Source of the DNA: Thiomargarita sp.
Lineage (GTDB): Bacteria > Pseudomonadota > Gammaproteobacteria > Beggiatoales > Beggiatoaceae
Direction of reading: 5' to 3'
Assembly (NCBI GenBank): GCA_020721005.1
Contig: DYNP01000010.1
Span: 1 to 41,611 of the forward strand
DNA: 41,611 nt
Position 1 is the stretch's first letter; every line of letters begins with the position of its first letter. The notes under the pieces were generated by a model, which had not been told where the DNA came from, did no database searches, and was given only the letters and a program-made list of their open reading frames with translations. Shown here one piece after another: positions 1 through 8,280 of this stretch. The translations under genes and the position numbers were made by a program.

Positions 1-1298
1 TGCCAGACTCCAAAGGCACTTGGATCAATCAAACTGACAATGATTTTGAAGAGTTGATTCCCTTGATGGATAAAGCAGTCAAAAAGGCAGTTAAAATTGC
101 GAAAAGTCAAACAACAATCAAAACCAGGGAAAATCAAGAGGAAAATCCAACAGCAATTTTCCAGTTGTTTTCTAGTGGATTGAAGACCCAAAGAGACGAG
201 TGGAGCTATGATTTTTCACAACAGCATTTGACAAGCAAGATGGAATATTTTATCGAGATTTATCAAAAAACTCTTGAAAATTCTGAATTTGGAGATAAAT
301 TTAAAATTAAATGGGATCAGGAATTAGATAAGTACAGGGATCGGTGTATAAAAAAACAGTTTGATAAACAACAAATTATCCAAAGTCTTTACCGACCATT
401 TGTGAAAAAGTGGCTTTACTTTGATAAGCACTTTAATGGCCGAACTTATCAATGGTTTAATATTTTCAATCCCGACGAAAATAAAATTATTGCTATTCCA
501 GGAATTGCTTCCCCAAAAGATTTTCACGTGCTCAGTTTTTGTTCCATTATAGATTTAAACGCTCTGCCTGCTGGCGCCCAATGTCTTCCCCTTTATCGCT
601 ATGATGCCGGGCACAGAATCGACAATATTACTGATTGGGCTTTGGCTTTATTTCAGAAACATTATGCTCCAAATCAAAATTTGCAAAATTCTCAAGATAA
701 AACTACTGGTTATCATCCCAAACAGGTTGTCAATTCAAAAACTGCTGATTCCGATATTATTATCCAAAAACTTGATATTTTTCATTATGTTTATGCAGTG
801 TTCCATGATCCTGCTTATCGCCAAAAATATGAGCGTAATCTCAAACGCGATTTTCCGCGCATTCCTTTGTATCCTGATTTTTGGAGTTGGGCGCATTGGG
901 GTCAGCAGTTGATGGAATTGCATCTCAATTATGAGCAAGTTGCTCCTTATCCATTAAAAAGAAGTGATAAACCGCTGAAAAATCGTGAGGTTAACTCTAA
1001 GGTGAAGTTAAAAGTGGACAAGGTTGCTGGCAACATCCAAGTTGATGAGGTCACTAGCCTTTCCAATATTCCCGCTCAAGTTTGGGATTATCAGCTTGGG
1101 AATCGCACCGCCTTGGAATGGGTTTTGGATCAACATAAGGAAAAAACTCTTGATGATCCAACGATTTTTAAGCATTTCAACAGTTATCATTTCGTTGATT
1201 ATAAGGAGCAGGTGATTGAATTATTGGGGAAAGTTTGTCAAGTCAGTGTGGAGACAGTGAGAATTATTACAGAAATGAGAAGAGAAAAGCAATTGTAA
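1..1298 (+). CDS. Type ISP restriction-modification enzyme, C-terminal part (partial)
   Basis: The reading frame is open from the left edge (first full codon at base 3) to TAA at 1296-1298, so about 431 C-terminal residues of a much longer protein are visible. The text resembles the C-terminal target-recognition region of single-polypeptide type ISP enzymes (LlaBIII/LlaGI class), which combine nuclease, helicase, methyltransferase and specificity parts. Recognisable stretches are SLYRPFVKKWLYFDKHF, a YVYAVFHDPAYRQKYERNLK segment, the FPRIPLYPDFWSWAHWG block, and the terminal part with IPAQVWDYQLGNRTALEW. The helicase and methyltransferase motifs would lie outside the window, so activity cannot be judged. 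An internal TTG at 54 is not the start, because the frame continues upstream with matching sequence. The protein ends at a normal place for the family. A repeat-rich spacer follows it. Confidence 0.8.
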   Translation, partial: PDSKGTWINQTDNDFEELIPLMDKAVKKAVKIAKSQTTIKTRENQEENPTAIFQLFSSGLKTQRDEWSYDFSQQHLTSKMEYFIEIYQKTLENSEFGDKFKIKWDQELDKYRDRCIKKQFDKQQIIQSLYRPFVKKWLYFDKHFNGRTYQWFNIFNPDENKIIAIPGIASPKDFHVLSFCSIIDLNALPAGAQCLPLYRYDAGHRIDNITDWALALFQKHYAPNQNLQNSQDKTTGYHPKQVVNSKTADSDIIIQKLDIFHYVYAVFHDPAYRQKYERNLKRDFPRIPLYPDFWSWAHWGQQLMELHLNYEQVAPYPLKRSDKPLKNREVNSKVKLKVDKVAGNIQVDEVTSLSNIPAQVWDYQLGNRTALEWVLDQHKEKTLDDPTIFKHFNSYHFVDYKEQVIELLGKVCQVSVETVRIITEMRREKQL

Positions 1299-1337
1299 GA
1301 TCAGCTTTTTTTTGGAAAAGAGGGGGATTATATTTCT

Positions 1338-1630
1338 AACAGAGGCTTTGGAGTGGAGGCTTTAGCCGGTCACAGCAGAGGCTTTGGAGTGGAGGCTTTA
1401 GCCGGCCAGCGGTAGGCCCTTGCAAATTCTGTATGTGGGGGGGTGCCTACGGCTGACCGGCTAAAGCCTCTACTCCAACGTGCTTTGTAGAACCCCCATT
1501 CCGGCTAAAGCCTCTACTCCAACGTACTTTCTAGAGCCTCCATTCCGGCTAAAGCCTCTACTCTAAAGCCTACCGCTGGACGGCTAAAGCCTCCACTCCA
1601 GTGTATCTTCCAGAGCCTCTACTCCAATTC
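1338..1630. repeat. Palindromic 28-bp-type repeat cluster, copy 1
   Basis: This non-coding spacer is almost entirely built from a repeat with core GAGGCTTTAGCCGGTCA. Two forward 36-bp units lie at about 1340-1411. They are followed by a centre that reads, on the other strand, like CCCCACATAC plus AATTTGCAA. After that come inverted units (GGCTAAAGCCTCTACTCC) up to about 1626. Forward and inverted units can fold into a long hairpin. The same family recurs at 3559-3694, 6424-6620 and 41271-41611, with a remnant at 14045-14130. I see no coding potential in this 379-bp gap. Confidence 0.85.
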
Positions 1631-1677
1631 TACTTATTTTTTCGTATCGCATCATTTATTTTTGCAAGAGGTCTACT

Positions 1678-3468
1678 TTATTTTTTGCTAACAGGTTGTT
1701 GATAATTCACTTGTATTTGTTGAAAAGTGATGCTGATTGTGTCGGCAAATCCTTCCAATTCTCTAATTTCTTGGTTACGATAATTGGATTTGAGACGTTT
1801 AGTTTGAGCCAACAGGGGTAAGCTGATCAGTTGTTGCAAAGGAACATCATGTTCCAGTAATTGTGTTCCTTGATGATAAAGTTGCAATATCAGTTTTAGC
1901 AGTAAGAATTGTTTCTGAGGGGAACAAAAACTGTCTATTTCGTCCACTGCACTTTGTTGTAACAAACCTTCTCGAATCAAGCCCGCGCCTTCCAATAACC
2001 AGCGTTGTGAAGCCGACAAAGCTTCCGGTCCCACCAGGTTGACAATGCGTGCCAACTCATCCGCTCGAGCCAATAATGATAATGCCTCGTTGCGATAGTC
2101 TAACCATTGGGGACTGACCTGTGCTTTCCACCATTGTTGGGCAGTCTCCAAATCATCGGAAAAACTGTCATTCCAATCAATTGAGGGATAATGTCGAGCA
2201 TCAGCCAATTCTTTGGACAATGCCCAAAAGGTTTGGACAATTTCTTTGGTATGACTCGTCACTGGTTCTGAGAAATCACCTCCTGGAGGTGAAACTGCCC
2301 CAATTACTGTGATCGAGCCTTTTTCTCCTTGTAAGGTGGTTACGCGTCCCGCTCGTTCATAGAAAGCAGCCAAGCGAGAAGCTAAGTAAGCTGGATAACC
2401 TTCCTCGACTGGCATTTGTCCCAAGCGCCCCCCCACTTCTCGCAAGGCTTCTGCCCAACGACTGGTGGAGTCGGCGACCATCACCACATCAAAACCTTGG
2501 TCCCGATAATATTCAGCAAGGGTGACGCCTACATAAATTGAGGCTTCTCGGGCAACCACCGGCATATTAGAGGTATTGGCAACCAACAATGTGCGTTCCA
2601 TCAAGGAGCGGCCGGTATGGGGGTCAGTCAGTGTAGGAAAACTTTCCAAAATGTCTACCAACTCATTGCCTCGTTCCCCACAGCCCACATAAATCACGAT
2701 ATCAGCATTTGCCCAGCGCGCAATTTGTTGTTGTAACATTGTTTTTCCAGCGCCAAATGGACCTGGGACCGCAGCTTTTCCCCCTTTCAACAGGGGAAAA
2801 AATGTATCTAAGATTCTTTGCCCGGTGATCAGTGGGGCCACAGCATGATCTCGACTCTGATAGGGACGTGGTTGGCGAACTGGCCAACGGTGGTAAAGTT
2901 GTAATTCTCGAATCTGTCCTTGAGGAGACTTGAGTGTAGCGATCACTTGGTCAACGGTATATTCTCCTGCATGGGCTAATTCCATCAATTCTCCTTGGCA
3001 GTCTGGAGGCACTAAAATCGAGTGGGTGATCGTCAGGGTTTCTTGAACTCGTCCCAAAAGTGCACCCGGCAACAGTTGATTACCTACACGTAAGCGGCTG
3101 TTGGGAATAAAGTTCCAAATCTGGTCTCGTGACAGAGCAGGAAGATCAAGTCCCCGCGCAATATAGTCTCCTTTCTCTTGATAGAGGACTTGCAAGGGGC
3201 GTTGTACCCCGTCAAAAATCTGGCCCAGCAACCCGGGTCCCAATTCTACAGACAGAGGGTAACCCAATGCTCGAATGGTTTCTCCGGGACGCAAAGATTC
3301 TGTACTTTCATAGACTTGAATGGTGACTTCATCTCTATTTAGGGCAATCACTTCTCCCATTAGATTAAGATGTCCAATGCGGACTTGTTCCCCACTGTGG
3401 GCACAGGGGAGTTTGGCGATCACAATGGGACCATTGACACTTAGGATTTCACCAGTATTGTGAGACAT
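1678..3468 (-). CDS. atpA: V-type ATP synthase/ATPase subunit A (catalytic)
   Basis: This is the catalytic A subunit of a V/A-type rotary ATPase, which would act in the membrane-peripheral V1 head. At 596 residues it has the usual length. It carries the A-type P-loop GPFGAGKT at residues 236-243, the GERGNE motif with the catalytic glutamate at about 265, the TSNMPVVAREASIYVG block at about 299-314, and ADSTSRWAEALREVGGRLGQ at about 332-351. The non-homologous-region insert typical of A rather than F1-beta subunits is present between about 110 and 200. The start is ATG at 3468; no strong Shine-Dalgarno is visible. It stands alone: no B, D, E, I or K subunit lies next to it. Upstream is dnaB, downstream is the oppositely oriented restriction gene, and the palindromic repeat family fills both spacers. 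The rest of the complex must be elsewhere, or this copy is a relic of rearrangement. It looks intact. Confidence 0.93.
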   Translation of the reverse strand: MSHNTGEILSVNGPIVIAKLPCAHSGEQVRIGHLNLMGEVIALNRDEVTIQVYESTESLRPGETIRALGYPLSVELGPGLLGQIFDGVQRPLQVLYQEKGDYIARGLDLPALSRDQIWNFIPNSRLRVGNQLLPGALLGRVQETLTITHSILVPPDCQGELMELAHAGEYTVDQVIATLKSPQGQIRELQLYHRWPVRQPRPYQSRDHAVAPLITGQRILDTFFPLLKGGKAAVPGPFGAGKTMLQQQIARWANADIVIYVGCGERGNELVDILESFPTLTDPHTGRSLMERTLLVANTSNMPVVAREASIYVGVTLAEYYRDQGFDVVMVADSTSRWAEALREVGGRLGQMPVEEGYPAYLASRLAAFYERAGRVTTLQGEKGSITVIGAVSPPGGDFSEPVTSHTKEIVQTFWALSKELADARHYPSIDWNDSFSDDLETAQQWWKAQVSPQWLDYRNEALSLLARADELARIVNLVGPEALSASQRWLLEGAGLIREGLLQQSAVDEIDSFCSPQKQFLLLKLILQLYHQGTQLLEHDVPLQQLISLPLLAQTKRLKSNYRNQEIRELEGFADTISITFQQIQVNYQQPVSKK

Positions 3469-3558
3469 TATTGAGAACTCGGGTTGAATTGTCAGACCAG
3501 TTGGATTTTGGTGGACTATTTGACAAAGGCGAAGCTATTGGGAATAGCCGGTCAGTCA

Positions 3559-3694
3559 TGGAATAGAGGCTTTAGCCGGTCAGCTGTAGGCATCACCCCA
3601 CATACACAAATTGCAAAGGGCCTACCGCCGGACGGCTAAAGCCTCCACTCCAAGGGATATTAAGGATGGAATAGAGGCTTTAGCCGGTCAGCCG
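3559..3694. repeat. Palindromic 28-bp-type repeat cluster, copy 2
   Basis: The left arm at 3559-3591 contains GAGGCTTTAGCCGGTCA. A 28-nt centre at 3592-3619 reads ATCACCCCACATACAC and continues with AAATTGCAAAGG. The right arm at 3620-3652 is an imperfect inverted copy (GCCTACC and then GGCTAAAGCCTCCACTCC). A further forward unit lies at about 3667-3694. It separates atpA from dnaB. Confidence 0.85.
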
Positions 3695-3715
3695 TAAAAA
3701 AGGGAAAGGGAAAAT

Positions 3716-5092
3716 TTAAGATTCACCATAAAAAGCGGTGTCTTCAACAAAATTATCAAATCGCGTAAATATACCGCGAAAAGTCAGGCGAAAGTGCCCA
3801 ATTGCGCCATTGCGTTGTTTGGCGATGATAACTTCGGCAATGCCCTTGTCTGGAGTGTCTTCATTATAAACCTCGTCCCGATATACAAATAAAATAATGT
3901 CAGCGTCTTGCTCGATGGATCCCGATTCTCTAAGGTCGGCCATCTTGGGGCGCTTGTCTGGCCGTTGTTCCAATGCTCGATTGAGTTGGGATAATGCAAT
4001 TACCGGCACTCGCAGTTCTTTGGCAATGGCTTTTAGGGAACGGGAGATTTCAGACACTTCATTGACTCGATTTTCTTTTGCCCCAGGGACTTGCATCAGT
4101 TGTAGGTAGTCAACGACCACCAATCCCAGTTGGCCTTGAGCCTGGGCAAGACGTCGCAGTTTAGTTCGCAGTTCAATGGGACTGAGGGCAGGGGTATCAT
4201 CGATGAACAGGGGGGCACTTTCTAGATGGGTGGTGGCAATCGTGAGTTTGTCCCAATCGGGATCGTCCAGTTGACCAGAGCGCACTTTTTGCAGTTCTAT
4301 CTGAGCAATACTGGAAATGAGGCGCATGATCAATTGTTCGCTGGACATTTCCATGCTGAAAACAGCGACGGGCAAGGATTGATGGGTGGCCACGTGAGCG
4401 GCAATATTCATGCTGAAGGCAGTTTTCCCCATCGAAGGACGACCGGCTACGATGATGAGATCGGAGGTTTGTAGTCCGTTGGTAAAGCGATCCAGTTCGG
4501 TAAAACCAGTACTGCTTCCAGTTAACCCCCCCCTTTGGGTAGATAATTGATCAATACGAGCCAGGGCTTGTTCTAAAAGAGTACTGGCTTTAGTTAAGCC
4601 TTGATGACGTTGGCGACCTCCGGCAATTTCGAATACGGATTGTTCCGCTTGGTTGAGTAAGTCGTCAGCGTTCAGCCCATTGGGACGAGTGGCAGATTCC
4701 GCAATTTGCCGACCCACTCCAGCCAATTGACGTAATAAAGATTGCTCATGCACAATATCGGCATAAGTAGAAATGTTGGCTGCACTGGGGGTATTATTGA
4801 TCAGTTGACCCAAGTAGCTTAAGCCGCCAGCCGCATCGAATTGGCCACGTCGCTTAAGCCACTCAGAAAGAGTAACTAAATCAGCTGGTGTATTATTTTC
4901 GCAGAGGGACCGGATGCCCTCAAAAATACATTGGTGCTTGGGGTGACGAAAGTCGGACTGAGTCAGGCGATCAGCAAGGCTTAACCAAGCGCTGTTGTCC
5001 AACAGCAGGGCGCCAAGGACGGTTTGTTCAGCTTCTAATCCGTCGTCACGAGAGGTGATCGACAATACCTCACTCAGTCCGCTGACGTTCAA
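3716..5092 (-). CDS. dnaB: Replicative DNA helicase DnaB
   Basis: This hexameric 5'-3' helicase unwinds DNA at the replication fork. At 458 residues it is of normal length. The N-terminal primase-interacting domain begins near EAEQTVLGALL (residues 20-30). The RecA-like C-terminal domain has Walker A GRPSMGKT at 217-224, the FSMEMS segment, and Walker B VVVDYLQLM. The arginine-finger and DNA-loop region around DLRESGSIEQDADI is present. The best start is TTG at 5092, whose bases overlap the TGA stop of rplI, implying translational coupling; no in-frame ATG precedes the conserved EAEQ region. It is the last gene of the rpsF-rpsR-rplI-dnaB operon. No intein or frameshift is seen. Confidence 0.96.
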   Translation of the reverse strand: MNVSGLSEVLSITSRDDGLEAEQTVLGALLLDNSAWLSLADRLTQSDFRHPKHQCIFEGIRSLCENNTPADLVTLSEWLKRRGQFDAAGGLSYLGQLINNTPSAANISTYADIVHEQSLLRQLAGVGRQIAESATRPNGLNADDLLNQAEQSVFEIAGGRQRHQGLTKASTLLEQALARIDQLSTQRGGLTGSSTGFTELDRFTNGLQTSDLIIVAGRPSMGKTAFSMNIAAHVATHQSLPVAVFSMEMSSEQLIMRLISSIAQIELQKVRSGQLDDPDWDKLTIATTHLESAPLFIDDTPALSPIELRTKLRRLAQAQGQLGLVVVDYLQLMQVPGAKENRVNEVSEISRSLKAIAKELRVPVIALSQLNRALEQRPDKRPKMADLRESGSIEQDADIILFVYRDEVYNEDTPDKGIAEVIIAKQRNGAIGHFRLTFRGIFTRFDNFVEDTAFYGES

Positions 5093-5541
5093 GCTTCAGG
5101 AATAACCTGTATTTTCACGGTTGTATGTACATCCGTATGCAAATGGAGTTCGACCTCATAATCTCCAATTTGGCGAATAGATCCTTCAGACAAACGGACC
5201 TCCTGTTTAGTAACTTCAATACCGGCAGTACTGCTGATGGCTTTGGCAATTTCTACGGCATTTACTGAACCAAAGAGTTTGCCTTCCAAACCCACTTTAC
5301 TGGAGATGATGACGTGGATTCCTTGTAAACGCGTAGCCCGGGTTTGGGCATAGGCCAGCTTTTCCCCTTGATTTTTCTCAAGTTCTGCTCGCCGTTGCTC
5401 AAAAGCTTGTAAATTGGAGACCGTGGCAGCCACGGCTTTACCTTGTGGTATCAGGTAGTTACGAGCATAACCGGGTTTGACTTGCACCTTATCGCCTAAC
5501 CCCCCCAAGTGTTTAATTTTTTCGAGTAGGATGACTTGCAT
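5089..5541 (-). CDS. rplI: 50S ribosomal protein L9
   Basis: L9 binds 23S rRNA near the L1 stalk. The protein begins MQVILLEKIKHLGGLGDKVQ, with the typical GYARNYLIPQGKA segment, a long connecting helix, and a C-terminal domain with KVGLEGKLFGSV. An ATG exists four codons further upstream (5553), but ATG at 5541 is preferred: it gives the canonical N-terminus and has a GAGG Shine-Dalgarno just upstream. Length is then 150 residues, as usual. The end overlaps the dnaB TTG start by four bases. Confidence 0.97.
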   Translation of the reverse strand: MQVILLEKIKHLGGLGDKVQVKPGYARNYLIPQGKAVAATVSNLQAFEQRRAELEKNQGEKLAYAQTRATRLQGIHVIISSKVGLEGKLFGSVNAVEIAKAISSTAGIEVTKQEVRLSEGSIRQIGDYEVELHLHTDVHTTVKIQVIPEA

Positions 5542-5549
5542 AGTTGACC

Positions 5550-5780
5550 TCATTGTCCATGTGCGTCAGAATAAGGCAATAGGGCCAAGTACCGAGCCCG
5601 CTTAATGGCTTTAGCCAATTGACGTTGATACTTTGATTTAGTACCAGTGATGCGACTGGGTACTATTTTGCCAGTTTCAGTGACATAACCTTTCAGAGTT
5701 TGCAGATCTTTGTAATCGATCTCCTCAACTCCCTCAGCAGTGAAACGACAATATTTCTTGCGGCGGAAAAAACGAGACAT
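5550..5780 (-). CDS. rpsR: 30S ribosomal protein S18
   Basis: S18 pairs with S6 on the platform of the small subunit. It has 76 residues with the family signature RRKKYCRF near residues 6-13, [21 protein letters not shown] in the middle, and the basic run [18 protein letters not shown] at the C-terminus. An AAGGAG Shine-Dalgarno precedes the ATG. Its single cysteine (C11) is the normal S18 residue rather than a zinc ligand set. Only 40 bp separate it from rpsF, so there is no priB gene between them as in enterobacteria. Confidence 0.97.
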   Translation of the reverse strand: MSRFFRRKKYCRFTAEGVEEIDYKDLQTLKGYVTETGKIVPSRITGTKSKYQRQLAKAIKRARYLALLPYSDAHGQ

Positions 5781-5820
5781 AATGCTCCTTCAATTAGGGT
5801 AAATTGCCAATCAATGGTGA

Positions 5821-6246
5821 CTATGCGGGAGATCCTTCAGTCAGTTCGTCTCCCTCTTCATCATAAGCTTCCTCAGAATTCTCTAGGTAATCCATATCAT
5901 CGGGTTTGCTATGGGATTCCTTCTCATCCTTGGATTTTACCAAGGAAGATACTTCCGTAATGGCTTTTTTACGCTTGATGATCAATTCCCGAATGACGGC
6001 ATCATTGAAGCGAAAGGCATCACTCAATTCTGATAATACTTCATTGGAACATTCTATGTTCATCAACACATAATGCGCCTTATGAACCTTGGCAATGGGG
6101 TAAGCCAACTGGCGACGTCCCCAATCTTCTAATCGATGAATACGCCCATCCTTAGTTTCAATGATGCTCCGATACCGCTCAATCATGGCCGGAACCTGTT
6201 CACTCTGATCAGGATGAACTAAAAAAACTACTTCGTAATGCTTCAT
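5821..6246 (-). CDS. rpsF: 30S ribosomal protein S6
   Basis: S6 is a platform protein and S18 partner. The family N-terminus [20 protein letters not shown] starts at ATG 6246, which has a perfectly placed AAGGAG. A longer open frame reaching 6342 is non-homologous and is not used. The core ([50 protein letters not shown]) is complete. A strongly acidic tail of about 30 residues follows ([19 protein letters not shown]), which resembles the variable, glutamate-rich S6 tails modified by RimK in other gammaproteobacteria. First gene of the operon, 141 residues. Confidence 0.96.
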   Translation of the reverse strand: MKHYEVVFLVHPDQSEQVPAMIERYRSIIETKDGRIHRLEDWGRRQLAYPIAKVHKAHYVLMNIECSNEVLSELSDAFRFNDAVIRELIIKRKKAITEVSSLVKSKDEKESHSKPDDMDYLENSEEAYDEEGDELTEGSPA

Positions 6247-6380
6247 AATACTCCTTATGGATAGAAAGCCTTGTTTCAGGAGGCCTGGACAAAGCAAGGA
6301 GGTGTTTCCCGCCTCACTAAGGACTAATCTTGTGTTAACCACTCTTCAAGCCCGGTTAGTCCTGTCAACTACAATTTAAC

Positions 6381-6409
6381 AGCATATCAATTCCAGGCCA
6401 AAAAAACAA
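6381..6409 (-). promoter_or_regulatory. Candidate sigma-70 promoter for rpsF operon
   Basis: On the minus strand TTGTTT (6409-6404) and TATGCT (6386-6381) are separated by 17 bp, about 135 bp upstream of the rpsF ATG. The leader that would follow contains a small possible hairpin (GCCT paired with AGGC) and could host S6:S18 autoregulation, but I do not see a convincing S6:S18 RNA motif. The hexamers are imperfect. Confidence 0.3.
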
Positions 6410-6423
6410 TAAACCTCTTGACC

Positions 6424-6622
6424 GGGCTTTAGCCGTCGGATTCCACTCCGGCTAAAGCCTCTATTCCACAGTTGTCCGGCTAAAGCCTCTATTCCATCCT
6501 TAATATTCCTTGGAGTGGAGGCTTTAGCCGGTCGGCGGTAGTCTATTGCAATTTGCGTATGTGGGGGGATGCCTACGGCTGTCCGGCTAAAGCCTCTACT
6601 CCACAGCTCCTAGGCTAAAGTC
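6424..6622. repeat. Palindromic 28-bp-type repeat cluster, copy 3
   Basis: Inverted units (GGCTAAAGCCTCTATTCC) occupy about 6450-6496. A forward arm lies at 6511-6541. The centre at 6542-6570 (containing TTGCAATTTGCGTATGTGGG) is the reverse complement of the centre of copies 2 and 5. A right arm follows at 6571-6603, with a decayed unit to about 6622. It fills the spacer between the divergent rpsF operon and the SQR gene. Confidence 0.85.
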
Positions 6623-6660
6623 TCTCATTCGTTCAATCACATGATACTTTTGGCCCCACA

Positions 6661-6669
6661 TGTTATAAT
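6661..6669 (+). promoter_or_regulatory. Extended -10 promoter for the SQR gene
   Basis: TGTTATAAT matches an extended -10 (TGnTATAAT) exactly. No good -35 is visible, which is tolerated for extended -10 promoters. Transcription would start about 145 bp before the SQR start codon, leaving an AT-rich, pyrimidine-rich leader. Confidence 0.45.
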
Positions 6670-6821
6670 CCAACTCCTCTCTCTCTATCGAACTAAAAAT
6701 AATTACTTACCAATCATATTACTTATTGAGGGAGAAGGTGATTTGACTCAGAAGAGGCATTTTTGCGATCCTTTTTTTCTGTATGTTTTCCTTACTTTTT
6801 ATTGTCAGAGGAGTGTAAACG

Positions 6822-8102
6822 ATGGCACACATTGTAGTAATTGGTGCCGGCATTGGTGGTATGCCTGCCGGTTACGAAATCAAAGCTTTGTTGGGTAAAA
6901 AACACGAGGTCACGGTAATTAATACGGTAGACTTCTTTCAATTTACGCCCTCGAATCCCTGGGTGGGGCTGGGATGGCGTAAACGGGAGGACATCACGCT
7001 GCCCATTGCCCCCTACTTAAAGAAAAAAGGCATCAACTTTATCAGTCAAGCTGTGACGAAGATTGAGCCGGAAAGAAATCGTCTTACGCTGGAAAATAAC
7101 GAAACTGTCAGTTATGACTACCTGGTGATCACAACGGGCCCCAAATTGGCATTTGAGGAAGTGACAGGATTAGGTCCGAAAAATGGCTATACTCAATCTG
7201 TCTGTCAAGTCGGTCATGCGGAGTTGGCTTATGAACGTTATCAAGCTCTGTTGGATAATCCAGGTCCGGTGATTATGGGTGCGGTAGGAGGCGCCAGTTG
7301 TTATGGTCCTGCGTATGAATATATGCTGGCTATGGAATATGATTTACGCACTAAAAAGCGTCGCAAGGATGTGCCCATGACTTTTGTGACCAGCGAGCCG
7401 TTCATCGGTCACTTGGGTTTGGGAGGGGTTGGGGATACGCGCAGTCTGTTGGAGTCGGAGTTTCGCAGTTATCACATCGACTGGATCACGAATGCGAAAG
7501 TTACGAAAGTCGAGGATGGTAAGATGTATATCGACCAATACAGTGACAAAGGAGAGGTCATTGAGTCTGTAACTCGAGATTTTCATTATTCGATGATGTT
7601 ACCGGCTTTCAAGGGCGTGGATGTTGTGGCAGCCGTAGAAGGGTTGTGTAATCCCCGTGGCTTCGTGATCGTCAACGATTATCAACGCAATCCTACTCAC
7701 CCAAATATCTTTTCGGCGGGAGTTTGTATTGCAATTCCCCCCGTGGATAAAAATACTCCAGTTCCAGTGGGCACCCCGAAAACGGGTTATATGATTGAAT
7801 CCATGGTCACGGCCATCGCCCACAATATTCACAATGAAGTCAATGGCAAAAAAGCCAACCAAAAAGGCAGCTGGAGCGCAATCTGTCTGGCTGATATGGG
7901 AGATCGTGGCGCCGCCTTTGTCGCCATTCCCCAAATTCCTCCCCGCAACATCACTTGGAGCGGTCAGGGCAAATGGGTACATATGGCTAAAATCGCTTTT
8001 GAAAAATACTTCTTACGCAAAATGAAAAAAGGCTCCTCGGAACCCCTGTACGAAAAATATGTATTACAAGCCTTGGGTCTAAAACGCCTGGACAATGACT
8101 GA
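6822..8102 (+). CDS. sqr: Sulfide:quinone oxidoreductase (FAD-dependent)
   Basis: It is predicted to oxidise sulfide to sulfur or polysulfide and pass electrons to the quinone pool at the cytoplasmic membrane. At 426 residues it has an N-terminal dinucleotide-binding loop GAGIGG (8-13), the ATG-like segment ITTGPKL (103-109), and the second FAD motif GAGVC as SAGVCIAIPP (298-307). Cysteines at 128, 160 and 355 line up with the three redox cysteines described for Acidithiobacillus ferrooxidans SQR (128, 160, 356). A further cysteine, C302, lies close to the flavin segment. The C-terminus (KKGSSEPLYEKYVLQALGLK) could form the amphipathic membrane-docking helix. No signal peptide is seen. ATG 6822 has a strong AGAGGAG 8 bp upstream. 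Monocistronic, with its own extended -10 promoter. A flavocytochrome-c-sulfide-dehydrogenase-like paralogue is the alternative, but no Tat signal is present. Confidence 0.88.
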   Translation: MAHIVVIGAGIGGMPAGYEIKALLGKKHEVTVINTVDFFQFTPSNPWVGLGWRKREDITLPIAPYLKKKGINFISQAVTKIEPERNRLTLENNETVSYDYLVITTGPKLAFEEVTGLGPKNGYTQSVCQVGHAELAYERYQALLDNPGPVIMGAVGGASCYGPAYEYMLAMEYDLRTKKRRKDVPMTFVTSEPFIGHLGLGGVGDTRSLLESEFRSYHIDWITNAKVTKVEDGKMYIDQYSDKGEVIESVTRDFHYSMMLPAFKGVDVVAAVEGLCNPRGFVIVNDYQRNPTHPNIFSAGVCIAIPPVDKNTPVPVGTPKTGYMIESMVTAIAHNIHNEVNGKKANQKGSWSAICLADMGDRGAAFVAIPQIPPRNITWSGQGKWVHMAKIAFEKYFLRKMKKGSSEPLYEKYVLQALGLKRLDND

Positions 8103-8177
8103 TTTTACCCCCTGAATATTTATTTTCTCCCTGGACAATTGATCTAAAATTTCCCTTCCCCCTTATCCAACCACTCT

Positions 8178-8211
8178 GGGACTGACAACTTCCTCAAAAC
8201 TTGTCAGTTCC
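8178..8211 (+). terminator. Strong hairpin after the SQR gene
   Basis: GGGACTGACAA at 8178-8188 pairs with TTGTCAGTTCC at 8201-8211, an 11-bp stem with one G-U pair and a 12-nt loop. There is no clear T-run after it, so it may be a weak terminator, an RNA-stabilising end, or an attenuator ahead of the glycosyltransferase gene. Confidence 0.4.
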
Positions 8212-8280
8212 AAATTTGACACTCCAACTCTACAATTCTTCCCTTACTCTGCTCTCCGAAAATAATTTGTTCTCGATCCT

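Noticed and set aside
5542-5553. Upstream ATG of rplI
   Set aside because: It adds MRST before the universal MQVILLE start and overlaps the rpsR stop; the later ATG has the Shine-Dalgarno.
6247-6342. N-terminal extension of rpsF
   Set aside because: The added 32 residues are non-homologous; ATG 6246 has an ideal AAGGAG and the canonical S6 start.
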